Position numbers and translations under genes: made by a program
DNA from: Varroa destructor
Lineage: Eukaryota; Arthropoda; Arachnida; Mesostigmata; Varroidae
Assembly (NCBI RefSeq): GCF_002443255.2
Contig: NW_019211454.1
Location: forward strand, 447,936 to 511,935
Direction: 5' to 3'
Length of the DNA: 64,000 nucleotides
Notes under the pieces: model-generated
Database searches by the model: none
Told to the model about the DNA's origin: nothing
The model's input: the letters and a program-made list of their open reading frames with translations, nothing else
Shown here: positions 25,110 through 35,799 of the stretch, in pieces
Position numbering within the stretch: position 1 is the first letter of the stretch
Layout of the letters: each line of letters begins with the position of its first letter

Positions 25110-25900
25110 GGTTATGTCATCTTCATTTTGGAAATTTCGATGCGAAGTATATTTGTTGTTGTCGTCGTCGTCGTCTGCTAATGACGGAAAAATGTTGATC
25201 CAATTATTGTAAAACTGACACAAGTCGCCATGGTGACGCGAAACACGTAAAGGTCCACTACCAGATACGTTTAGACGATTTGCAGAAAGATGATTATAAG
25301 AAAAAGAGCAGTACGAATGGGCATAAAAGATCTGCATAATCGTATTTTCATTTGTAAAACTTTACAGAAAGTCAATGAAATCGAGACATCCCTAAAGAGG
25401 TTGATCACGAGTGATAAAACGCACCACATATGACAATAATGTGTTCCGTAAGTTATGACGAAACTATGTCGAAAGCAATAGTATGCTTTTTGTGGGAATA
25501 CACAGAAATCGTGCATAATGAGTTACTCTCAACAGCTAACCAGGCTAGTATTAGCCATTAAGTAAAAATCGACCAGAACAGAAAAGACGTGGTCTTCTAC
25601 CATGACAATACCGTACCGTATACATTTTTAGCTATTCGGCAAAGGTTGAAAGAACTTGGATGGAAAATATTAATGCACCTGCCGTACAGCCTGAATCTTA
25701 TACCATCAGACTATATAATCCGTCTCGGTCTTTGTAGAATGGTGGTAATTTAGTTCGGAATTTAAATGAGAGGGATGCAAAAATCGCTTGCTACGATTTT
25801 TCGCCAGGAAGCCGCAGGCGTTGTACAGTGACGGAACTGTAGTGTAACCAGAAAAATGGCTAAAAGTTGTCGACCAAAATAAGGCGTATATAATGTATTA
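25110..25900 (+). pseudogene. mariner transposase remnant (copy A)
   Basis: Fragments of a mariner-type DD(34)D transposase appear in order but in shifting frames. N-F-D-A-K near 25132 marks the end of the DNA-binding part. R-I-F-I-C...N-E-I-E...L-K-R-L-I-T-S-D-K (25338-25418) surrounds the first catalytic Asp, which is kept. H-D-N (25601-25609) marks the second catalytic Asp, also kept. P-S-D-Y (25703-25714) matches the usual block after the third catalytic position, and P-E-K-W-L-K-V-V-D-Q-N-K-A-Y-I (25848-25892) is the C-terminal end. Stops and frameshifts are many. A GTC microsatellite (25154-25176) lies inside. Terminal inverted repeats were not found, so the ends are approximate. The element shares an unusual F-x-C-x-T-x-Q-K-x-N-E run with copy B at 62265, so the two belong to one lineage. 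Confidence 0.8.
25154..25176. repeat. GTT/GTC trinucleotide microsatellite
   Basis: GTTGTTGTC followed by repeated GTC units, within the mariner remnant. Confidence 0.85.
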
Positions 25901-26526
25901 ATGTTATTTTCAAATATAAAAAGGTTTGTTTCCTAGTTTCCCTGAATCACTCGGCCTGGAGGACCGTGATCAGGTTCTCCTTCTTTAGAGATAAGCTTGA
26001 GCTCAAGCAAGAGTTCTCAGTGTGCTGCCTTTCTGTTGAACCCAGCCTTTCAAGATCGTCTTTTTTTTTTCGCATAGAATTTGAACCTTCTGTCTTTCTT
26101 TGGCCTTTCTTTCTTAATTTAGGTTTCTTTTGTTTTTGGAATTACATATACAAGGACCGAAATTCTTTCTATCAACGATCAATGCCTGATTCCAATATTG
26201 GCTTGAACGTCGCATGCCTGATATAACAGTTTCCAGTAGACAAACGTATATATTGCAATGTAGGAAATTGTAGGAAAAGCCCATCCCACTCTGGTGGAAT
26301 AACCCTGAAAAATGCCATACCTCGTAAGCGATTATGTTAGGTAATATGTGAATCCTGTGTTGGATCGGTCAACTAATTTTTTCAATACTGGAGATTATAT
26401 TTCTGATGCCTCAGGGGCATGTCTTAGGATTTTAAGCATAGCAGGCACGTAAGATATCTTTCCCCAGGGTCTCCTTAGTTTCCAGAAGGCTTTATGCTTT
26501 GCTTCGCTTTAAGATTTTATGATATT

Positions 26527-27873
26527 AAGCTCAGTGGCACAAACATAGTCTGGCTATTAACCATCCAGTAGATTTATGATCTCTAACGCTGAAACCAGGG
26601 CGTCTCTGCACCCCGCGAAGAAATGTTTTTGTCAAAGAACAATTAGAATATGGTCTAATACAGATTCTTGCCTTTAAGAAACCAATGGAATTTACTACGG
26701 ATATAAGAAATGTTGTGTTCTTTTTTATGTTAGGCATAATTCTAGCAATTCCAGGAGTAATATTGATTATTTTTGCGGTAACGGTTCTTAGGCCAGCTTG
26801 CATAACTTAGTCAAAATGGATGCCGGGATATTTTTCTTGCTTTACCATTACTGTTAATTTTGCTGGGATTGTAAGTTCAATCTTGGAATATTTCTTTTTC
26901 CAAATCAGCAGAACTGATTCTGACTGGGAAAAGTTTATTACATATAAGGCACGTGAGATAGTCGAGGTTTGGAATCGTACGTAAATACATGTAGCCAGCC
27001 GTCTAGAGCAATACTTAAGATCAAAACCGGACGTGAGATCAGGTACTTTCAGGCCTAACTTCAGAGCATTCAAACATGTGTTTCGTATTTTTCAAGAGCT
27101 TTTAACTGAGTAGCTTTCTTCCGTCAGCTTATTTGGCGAACGAATATGGGGTTCCGAAGAACGTGCATTATGGTGGCAGTTGTGGTGAAATTAAGTACAA
27201 GTGGTATCAACGTTACAGATATGACTTTCGGATACTCAACGTTGAATGCAAGAGTCATACCGAGAGCTTCGCGATATACGAAAGAACCTTGAAGACAGCG
27301 TTAATTTTCGGCGACTTGTCACAGCTGTTACGAACAGAAACAACTCATGCTGAAGTATCGCCGAATCACCCTTAATGATTGTGCTCTATTGTGAGGAAAA
27401 GCAGATCCGTTAACAAGTGCCTGAGAAGATTCTTGACACACAAAAGAGTAGCCGAATTTTCTGCAGCGCTTCGTTGAGACGTGGGTATAAGGATACGACA
27501 TGGAAAACAATTGTCTGGGTATTGCTTCAAAGCCCAGACCGAAGGAAACTGCGTGATCTAAGTCAGATTCCAAGCGCCTTCTCATTGTTTACATCGACAA
27601 TCGAGAGTGAATTCTGTATTCATGTCGGATGGTTCTGCTGTAATTAAGGACCTTATTAAGAGGATTGAGTGTTTCTGTTCGTCAAAATGAGCTTGGAGGA
27701 AACGATGTGGGTTCTTTATCAAAATAGTGCACAGGCTCGTGCGTTGCTACTTCTATTTTGTTTGTGCGAAGAAAAAACCCAATGCTTGTGTTACTGCAGC
27801 CCGATATTTTCCAAATATAATCCGCTGAGACCTCTTTTGTTTTCGAAGGCTCAAAAGTAACTAAAAAGAGCAC
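26527..27873 (-). pseudogene. R1-like LINE reverse transcriptase remnant
   Basis: Read on the minus strand from 27873 downwards, pieces of a non-LTR reverse transcriptase follow in order. I-W-K (27808-27816) is followed after about 20 residues by E-P-V-H-Y-F-D-K-E, resembling Y-R-P-I-x-L-L-D-x-E. K-F-G-Y lies near 27465, and L-G-M-T-L-A-F-N (A-F-N at 27241-27249) resembles L-D-I-x-N-A-F-N. Then L-K-Y-C-S-R (about 27003-27020) stands where the Y-A-D-D box belongs, S-E-S-V-L-L-I-W-K-K-K where K-S-E-x-V-L-F does, K-Y-P-G-I-H-F-D (26813-26836) where K-Y-L-G-I does. Finally A-R-I-M-P-N-I (26727-26747) and S-V-V-N-S-I (26685-26702) match the R1-clade thumb. Both active-site aspartates are replaced, so the enzyme is dead. 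Frames shift several times. Endonuclease and gag parts were not found upstream. Clade assignment rests on M-P-N-I and is tentative. Confidence 0.7.
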
Positions 27874-27879
27874 GTTTTC

Positions 27880-30800
27880 CGATGTTCAAAGGAGCCAATG
27901 CGGAAACGAGAGCAGAGCTGAGTTTTTTTTTGATTTTTGCAATCATGTTTGGAAACTATTTAAGTGATTGACACACGGGCATTAAGTCCAGCGAAGGTTA
28001 TTGCTAAGAGAAGACCTTGAAGGACGATTGGACAATTTAAATATGTACTCATCATTCAGAGCTGAATTTTAGAGTGTATAATACACTAGAATTAGATTTT
28101 TCTGTCGCAAACTAGTCTTTCTGTCTGAAATCACAAGAACTATCGCTTCTGTAGTACAAATGATGTGGCTGTTTGTATTTACGCTCGCAGTATTCGTAAG
28201 GATTCGTTACAACCTCTGTCGTTTTGAAAGACAATGCCTTTAGCCTTTGGGACTAAAGAAGGCTTATTCTTTCCTCTATTGAAGTAAATTCCAACAACTA
28301 ATCAAAAGGGTAGACTGAATCGCAACCTTGACTTACGACAGCCAATGGGCGAAAGGGAAGAATCGTTTTTGGAAACATTTCTTTTTAGCTACCTGGGCGA
28401 AATAAATCAGATGTATTATTTTTGCTCTCGCAAGCATTATCTACTGTGTACGTACATGATAGATCAAACGAAGCACGTCAATGTTCTGTATAAGTGGCAA
28501 ATCGAACACTTCCGTTCAGAATCTTACCACATCACAGATTTATAACTAGAGTTATTATTCATAAATCAGATAAATATAATAAATAATAAAAATTAGATAA
28601 ATCAACCGTAGGAATGATCCAATTAAAAGAGTTAGAAACGCTGCATCTGTTTGAGTCGTATCACATTTAAAGGTCCCAGTCCAGCAGACCTGTCAAAATC
28701 GACTTGAGTGTCTCGTGTGCACATGTGTGCTTCAACTCCAGACGAGCCAGTTTGAATAATGTATAGTTATTATAATTCTCAATAGCTGAAACGCGAATAT
28801 ATGTACTATGCGACAGAACGTGATCCGGACGACGACAGCTACGTGTTTACTTCAATTGTAGTACGTAATGTGATCATAGAACGTGTTTGTAAAAGACCTG
28901 AAGAGTATATTAGAAAGCTCTGAAAGCCTCTAATACTGGTGGTACTCAAAAATGGCAGTATCCAAGGCAGCTGCTATGGCTAGCATTTTGCAAGGAATAC
29001 AACTCTTATCTTTAGTAAAATGGAATACTAACAATTGAGCTATAGTACGTCGAAGGAACGCGACTGAATAAAGAGAGAGAGGGAGAATCCTCCATTTGTG
29101 TTTACTGCTAGCTTTCAAAACGTAAGTAAATATAAACATTTTTTAGTTTTCCTTATTAAACGTGTTTTCAGGTAAGAGGAATCATTAGCGGAGAGGCCAA
29201 ACCGCTTTTACGTATCATACGCTGCCTAATATTATTGTAAAATTAATTTATTATTAATTTATGCAATATATATGATAACACACTTTTATTTAAGGGTCTT
29301 GTCGCAATGGTGCACGTGCTCATATAGCCAGCGTGCTTTTTCGTGCACGCAAGAGACTGTATGAGGGTGTGCCATTCTCACATCATTTTGCGCAATAGAT
29401 ATTGGTAAAATGTTGCCGTAAGATCCGGTAGTTTCGTGTCGAAAATTGCTGTTTTCAAGCTTAGAAAATACCTATTGGTACGCTCAAGCGTGTGCTCATC
29501 AGTGACGTTGAATTCAATGTGAGCTAGTAGGATTTCTACTTCTGTCTTCTTACACTGAAATGGTAACCTAGGGCATTTTCTGTACGCACCCCTAATGGTG
29601 TTAAGCCTTTCAGTTTTCTTGACTATACCTTCAATATATGGGTCTTTTAGAACAAAAGATTTACTTATAGTGATGCATTGCGCAAGGACTTATATTGCAC
29701 CTTGTGTACTTTGGGGTAACTGTCGTGTCGTGACGGATAATTCTTATTGTTTACAAATTGAGTTGGCCAACGGAATCTACATCTGCTATCGGTCCGCTTT
29801 AAGGACTCGTCTATTTATTGTGGTATTTGGCAATAACAACCTATCATCGCGTTCGTCAACTTTTGTTTATCGTCTGTATACATTTTTACAAATACCGATT
29901 GGATTATTAAAATTGTATACAAAACATACGTGCAAAGCGGGGCTGAAAATTGTACCTAGAAGACAATGGAAAACGGCTTTGACGGTGTTTGGTTAGTTCC
30001 CATTAACTCTAATACAGGAAGTCCGGTTGCTAAAAGTATGCTAAATATTTATGCCTTTGTACGATCCACTGCTGTTAACGTTCCGTGAAGCCGCCCAGTA
30101 GAGCTTAATGCGTCTCTTAAAGTTAGTTTCTTACAAACACGTCGCTTTTGAGTATTCCGATCACCTTAATAGTTTCCCCCTGTAAATACGCGATCTTATG
30201 CTACTTACATTTTTTAGTGTTATATGTGGCTGAGATGTATGTTTTCTCATCTGTGAGCGTGTTGAAAGGGACATATTGATCAACTCGCTGGTAAATCAAT
30301 GACCTCAAGTTTTCGTACATCCCAATAATATAACGTATAATATCGCAATACGACCCATCTGGTTTCATAAAATGTTTTCAACTGCATTAAGTAATTCGTT
30401 GTGAAAGCGATGAAAAAGTTTTGGGAAGTCAATAGATTTTTAGTTTAATTTTGGTTGGTAAGTACGATTTATATATTACCCAAATGTTTGTTTTTAAGCG
30501 TCAGTCGTCGTTCAGTTGTTACAGCTTCGACAAAAGCTGCAGCAATCGTAAGTTGCAGTTTGATACTTTAGTCCCAGCTAAAGCATAGGTACTGCCCGAC
30601 TTAGGGTTATCTTAATTAGAAGCTTAGTTTTATTAATGCAAATGCTTTCAACAGGCTATGTCCATTAAGTACAAATAAAACTATACCATTGTCTAGCCTA
30701 GCATTGACCCGATAAAGATTTAGTACTGGCTTTGTAAGTTAGCATCCAGCTCGGTATTAGCAACCTTGTATTGAGTGGAGGGAACAATAGTTGAAGAGTG

Positions 30801-31339
30801 GAACACAAAGAACAGTAAACTACTTAACAATGGGAAAACAAATCACATCTTGGTGATTTCTTAGTTACTAATATTTACTAATAATACGATGTACTGTCTT
30901 TCGCTGGTAAGATCTGCAACACGCTTTAAGCTATGTGAAAACACTTAGAAGCAAGTAAAGGTAATAATGGTAATGCGGTTGGAAATTTGAACATTTCCAC
31001 AAAATAAGTTATAATTTTATGCGATAAAGAGTGTGCTTTCTCGAGCAGAAGATCGACTTAACGTGGCGCATCTTGAAATTCTCTATTTTAGAGCGATGTA
31101 TAAGATTAAGTTGTCTTTAGTGCTCAGTGCTATAGGGATATTTATATAAATAAAGGTGTCAACAAAAACTAAGTAATACATATCTACCAGTGGGCCACTT
31201 TCTATTTGTTAAGAGATTACATACGCGATCATCGTTTTATCCTCTAGAGAACAGGGAAGCGTGGATTCCACCATATTGGTGCTTATAATAATGGCAGCGG
31301 TTGCTTTATCTAAGACGTCCATGTTGTCCGGTTGGTGCT
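27880..31339. other. stretch without an identified gene
   Basis: No recognised coding sequence. An open frame of 133 codons lies at 29595-29996 on the plus strand but shows no domain I know. An AT-rich inverted repeat, AAATTAATTTATTATTAATTT, lies at about 29240-29262. Confidence 0.45.
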
Positions 31340-31500
31340 GCGGTAATAATAGCGTGGTTGCCTTCTAGTTCCTCCTAAACTCCTTGACCTTCTAAAACTA
31401 AAAGGTTCGAAACCAGGGCGTAGGCATATCTTGCTTCGTGCTAGAAGTCATCCATCTGAAGGAACGCTAAACAACATTACGTGGATCTTGAAACATTTAG
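31340..31500 (+). repeat. tRNA-derived SINE
   Basis: A-box-like TAATAGCGTGGTTG (31347-31360) and a good B box GGTTCGAAACC (31404-31414), then AGGGCGTAGGCATATCTTGC and TTCGTGCTAG, the family block after the B box. The 3' body is diverged but keeps a GTGGAT-CTTGAAAC-like end. Only 200 bases separate it from an inverted copy. Confidence 0.68.
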
Positions 31501-31699
31501 AACCTTTATGTTGTGTAGCATGCGCAACCTATGTAAGTTCTGACTTTTGTATGGTGTCAATATTATTACAGAAAACCTTATTTTCTGATGAGCATACTCA
31601 AAAGCCCGCAAATTGAGATTTTTCTAGGTAGCCTTACGTCTCATGTCGGACTATCTGTTCAATTTAAAAGATATACATTGGTTCAATAGTGTCCCTCTG

Positions 31700-31868
31700 G
31701 TTTAAGACTGACGCCCGGTGTCGCTGTTAGACATTCCATCCATTCAGATTCTCTAGTCTGATTGTCTACGGCCGGAAGGTGTGTCTATGGCCGGGTTCAA
31801 ACCCGGATCACAACGTGTCCTTAAGATTAGTAGGCAAAAGACCTAATCCCCACTTGCGAAGTGTCTAA
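31700..31868 (-). repeat. tRNA-derived SINE, nearly complete copy
   Basis: On the minus strand it reads TTTGCCTACTAATCTTAAGG, then GACACGTTGTGATCC, the B box GGTTTGAACCC with a fully paired T-arm-like flank (CCGGG/CCCGG), and CATAGACACACC. The body GGAATGTCTAACAGCGACAC followed by CGGGCGTC aligns with the copy at 1614 almost block for block. The intact T-stem pairing makes this the best view of the tRNA-like head. Confidence 0.76.
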
Positions 31869-32229
31869 AGACTATATAACTAGATTAATCATACACAACG
31901 ACGTCGAACCATTATTGAGTAAACGACATTTGGTTCCTATTCAAGTTAGATAGGCTCGAGTTTTTATTCAATGTTCGCACAACAGGTGTTCTCTTGAAGA
32001 ACCCGTACTAGAATTTCCTGAAAAGCTATTCCTATTTAAATAATTTCGAACCTTAACCGTCGCTTCGAAGCCATGCTTCTTTGAGATTTGGAAAGATTTT
32101 TGGTTGGATTGCTTTTGTCATGGTCAAGCTATTAAATTGTCCTTTCAACACTTAACACAAAAGTTTTGTCGACTTGAGGTTTTTGGATACGGATTCGTAG
32201 CATTCGATGGTGTAGACATGTGCCTTGGG

Positions 32230-34240
32230 AATCCATTCTACCAAAATGAATAGCAATAACTTGACTGATTATATCCTTGGCGGTAGTGACAAGCGCCTTA
32301 GTGGGGATGCGTAAACAGTTAAATTTCAATATCAGAAAAGGTATATAGATGCATTTGAACTATTTCGCGTTATATGGGTTATAAAAATCTTGCTGAGTTC
32401 ATAGAATGGATTCGACAAATCTGCCAGGGGTCTAAATAACGGTACAAATGGGCCGTAGCGTGTCTCGAGTTCGATTGATTGAGGTGGGCGCTGAAGTCCC
32501 CTGCAATAACCACAGGGAAGGCAAAATAACAAAACAGCGTTTCCGGTCCACTAACTAGCTTCTTTAATTGTACGCACGTTGATCTTGAATCAGTCGACTG
32601 AGCAAAGGCTGCTATGAGACTTAGTCACTGGTCCACAAAAGGAAATGACATTGTTCCTCACTGGAGTAAGATTTCCTATTTTATAATTGTAGAATACGGG
32701 GGCGTCTTTTCTAGGATGGCCTGATTCATTTTTTTCCAGAGTAGAATAGTGTATAAAATAGAAACGTGGTAAATTAAAAAGGCTAGTTTTCTAAATCTCG
32801 GTTAGTACGAGTAGTTCTATATTCTCTAGGGCTTCTAAGGAGAAGAACGAGAGGGTTGCAGCCTCCTCATAGTTTGTACAATTTTTAGCGTCTCCTAAAA
32901 GTTCAACCGCGCTACAAGCTCCGTAATAGTCTTTGCAAGCGTCTGCGGCGATTCAAGGTGTCGCGTACTGGAGCCGGCCGCTCAATCGACAATGCAGCTC
33001 GAACCTGCTTCACCAAACTGTCAACTGCTGGGCACGGTCTAATTGTTCGACTTGGTCCTACCTTTCCTAGCAAGCGTTTCTTAACGGTAGCTTGGTGCGG
33101 TGGGGATTGATCCTTTTAAAAATGACTTGGCTAATAGAACGTTCGGCTTTGACAGTCCGATTAAGTTTGTTATCCAAACCCCATTGATGAACGCTACATG
33201 AACATCTTCTGATCCCTGCGTTTCTCGACTATAAGATTTTTACATCTAAAGAAAGCCTTATCCTTCTAGCAATAGCAATCCGGCTATTTTACTTTTGTAA
33301 CTGAACTGTCCGTTTCCGACGACGGGACGCGATGTTCTATAGAACGAAGGAACCGAAAATAGTGCATTGCAATAATCATTTGCCGTTTTGTAGTCCTGGT
33401 TGAAGAAGGAATAGAGGGAGAGCACATGAAGTTTGAATTTCGTTTGCAAGCTGATTTGCGTCTCGGAAAAACTCTCAACGTTGTGGGCATATCCGTGCAA
33501 ATACCCCAGCTGGTCCACGGGTATTGTCAACATACTTCACTCACTGGTGCCGCATGAATAATCATTAATGTTTTCTTAAGAAGCGTCTCTATCAGCGCGG
33601 GATCCACCGCTAGCGCTGTTCTTCGTAGCGGAGAATAACTTGGGCTGTCCTTTGAAAACGTTTCGTACTCTATTTTCGGGCACCATCACTGCTACACACT
33701 TCTGTTTCACTTGACAATTTGGCACCTGCTTTTCGAACTCCATGACTGAATGAAATAGGAATTTCACGAGGCTCATATGTTCAAACATGCCATGAGGTGT
33801 TCCGTGGACCAGTCTGATGTGGGCATTGAGTACACCTTACGGCGTCGTTTGCCTGCTGGGTTGATGGTTATATCGCTAGTCCTGCAGGTGACATCTTTCT
33901 ACCTGCAGGTAAACGTTTCGTTAAAATTCACGCTGCCTAGTTGTGACTGTTGTGATAGGGAATGCGCTTGTTTTCGAACGCTGATAAAGACTGCGATGAA
34001 TGTAGACTGTGTATAGTCTGTAGCTGTTGATATTTTTGACTCCAGTGAAGCATCTGCACAGCCGGCTCGCGTTTGTTGTAGGTTCTGTTGCAGGCATCGA
34101 CGTGAGTTCCGCTATCCCGATGTGTAAAGGGCACCTGGAATGATATAAATGCGTGTCCGGGCGTGTTTATTTGATATGACATAAATTTCAGCAAACCAAA
34201 AAGGGAATGTGTAGTCGCTCTAGCGGGGTCGATCATTCTC
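32230..34240 (-). pseudogene. LINE remnant with endonuclease and gag-like traces
   Basis: On the minus strand, P-V-V-I-A-G-D-F-S-A-H (about 32485-32515) is the apurinic-type endonuclease block P-V-V-I-A-G-D-F-N-A-H. The catalytic Asn has become Ser (AGC). A further D-I-I-S-x-V-I-A-I-H-F (32245-32282) may be the last endonuclease block, but is weak. Upstream on the same strand (33937-34236) a frame ending in A-V-Q-M-x-x-W-x-Q-K-Y resembles a jockey/R1 gag zinc knuckle that has lost its cysteines. A lysine/arginine-rich stretch lies between. The order gag, endonuclease fits a LINE read right to left. No reverse transcriptase was found beyond 32230. The endonuclease motif is the firm part; the rest is inference. 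Confidence 0.42.
33883..33913. repeat. inverted pair of CCTGCAGGT sites
   Basis: CCTGCAGGTG and ACCTGCAGGT lie about 20 bases apart. Each is itself palindromic, so hairpin and direct-repeat readings are both possible. Confidence 0.6.
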
Positions 34241-34481
34241 GACAGAAAAGTCGTTCGTTCATAACCCCTTATAAATTCGGAATTTGCACGGAATGAAGAC
34301 GGCTAGCATAGCCCAATAGGACTCCCTAGGCCAGGAAACACACCCCACGCAGCAAAGCTGATAACTAGCGGAATATATATATTTGATACTGAAAAAAATT
34401 ATTACGTTACTACAAGCGCTACGAGATCAACCGCAATGTTATACTTAGGTTTTCAAACTGCATATTAATGCCACAGATGTA

Positions 34482-34540
34482 CATTTACGGTAATATCGCT
34501 ATAGACGGTATTACCGTCTATGGCGATATTACCATAAATG
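34482..34540. repeat. 59-bp near-perfect palindrome
   Basis: Two 29-base arms around a single central T at 34511. The inner part is GACGGTA-T-TACCGTC and the outer ends are CATTTACGG and CCATAAATG. There are two mismatches in 29. No coding content or target-site duplication was recognised. Confidence 0.93.
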
Positions 34541-35551
34541 CGAAGCAATGATCTAAAGGATTGTAAGCATCGCACACTGTTCGGATTCAAGTTAGCTAGT
34601 GTGCGAATATCTTAGCGGTTCTTCACTGCAGGCCGCACGTTTGAAACCACGACTCTTGTGCCTCGTACCTTTTGATGACATGTGGTGGTAATTTGTATGT
34701 GACTGAATATGTTTTATACTACAATTCGATAGGATTCGAATAGGAAATAGGACCGAACTTTTACTAGCTCAAGCTGAAGCTGGGTATAAGATAGGCGAGC
34801 ATCGCTCTACTGGATAGTCTCTGAGTCCAGCAAGATCACTCGTGTTATACTACTACTCTGGCAATAGTTTAAACTGATTCCAAGCCATTAATGAAAACGC
34901 TGCAGCTTCTAATTCGTTAGTCAGAACGTGATCCATAGAAGGTTTTCGGAATAGTTTTGAATAGGAAATTGCATGGAACATGAGATAATTAACCGAGATG
35001 CCCAATTTGAATGCAACCAATGGCATATTTTTTAGGGATATGAATGCACGTATGATACACACTGCTCGCTAAGACTGTATATTTCGTTTGCTATATAACA
35101 TTGTCGAGCACTCTGACTTCCCCAGCACTTTTTATGGGAGAAATGTTTAAAAACAAGGGCGTAACAAGGCCTGTACAAATCTCACTTTATTCGCAATCGT
35201 ATCAAAAATACCTGCTATCACAAACCTTTAGTTAAGGGACAGAGACTGCAAATCTATCTTAGTACATTTCTGTACACTAAAAAGCCATAGGCACACGACA
35301 CCAATTCGTACGTAATGATTACTTCAGAATCCAGGTGTAATTTTATTTCGACCTGGGTGCATCGCTAACATCCAAAACAAACATTGTGTATTGCTATTGG
35401 GCGCTGTGTTTACCTAATACACGTGTTCCCTTCGATAATGACACTGCAGTCTTTTAGACGTCAGGCAAAGAATATATTTAATTTTTCTATAAAACAACTC
35501 CAAATATATTTTAGCAAATAGAAGATAAGTATTTTTTTTAAGTAACGACTG

Positions 35552-35697
35552 ATTTTTTTGTTTCAAGTTCTATATCCGGCCGATCAGATAGTTGCTTCTC
35601 AGCACTAAACAACGCCTGTCTACGCTCGGGCTCCGAACTTGGACCACAACGTACCCCTAAGATTAGCAGGCAAATAGCAGACAGTTATGAATGAAGG
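35552..35697 (-). repeat. tRNA-derived SINE with short A-rich 3' end
   Basis: On the minus strand it reads TATTTGCCTGCTAATCTTAG, GGGTACGTTGTGGTCC, the B-box region AAGTTCGGAGCCC, GAGCGTAGACAGGC, GTTGTTTAGTGCTGAGAAGC and ends GAACTTGAAACAAAAAAATC. The GTGCTGAGAA and GAACTTGAAA blocks match the copy at 1614, and the closing A run marks the likely 3' end. Confidence 0.76.
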
Positions 35698-35762
35698 TAA
35701 GGAATAAAAATATTCAAAACAACTGTAGGTATATCACATAATACTTTTAATTTTAAATTTCT

Positions 35763-35793
35763 TAAATTAAAAAATTTCAATTTTTTAATTTTA
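35763..35793. repeat. AT-only inverted repeat
   Basis: TAAATTAAAAAATT, TC, AATTTTTTAATTTTA. Almost perfect 14-base arms with a two-base spacer, just downstream of the SINE head. Confidence 0.75.
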
Positions 35794-35799
35794 TTGAGA

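Noticed and set aside
26522..26622. A further SINE copy, suggested by TAAGCTCAGTGGCA and GAAACCAGGGCGT.
   Set aside because: This DNA is coding on the minus strand for the end of the R1-like LINE, and the shared 3' body of the SINE is absent.
27130..27860. Plus-strand fragments resembling a mariner transposase (a V-P-E-K...K-S-S-R block and an N-S-A-Q-A-R block).
   Set aside because: The minus strand of the same DNA carries six LINE reverse transcriptase blocks in order and spacing, which is far stronger. The plus-strand likeness needed loose matching.
29595..29996. A host gene in the 133-codon open frame.
   Set aside because: The length is about what chance gives in six frames of 64 kb, and no domain, splice structure or composition signal supports it.
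33080..33170. A SINE head with an A-box-like GGTAGCTTGGTGCGG.
   Set aside because: No convincing B box or body follows at the right distance. A similar weak case at 12370-12430 was dropped for the same reason.
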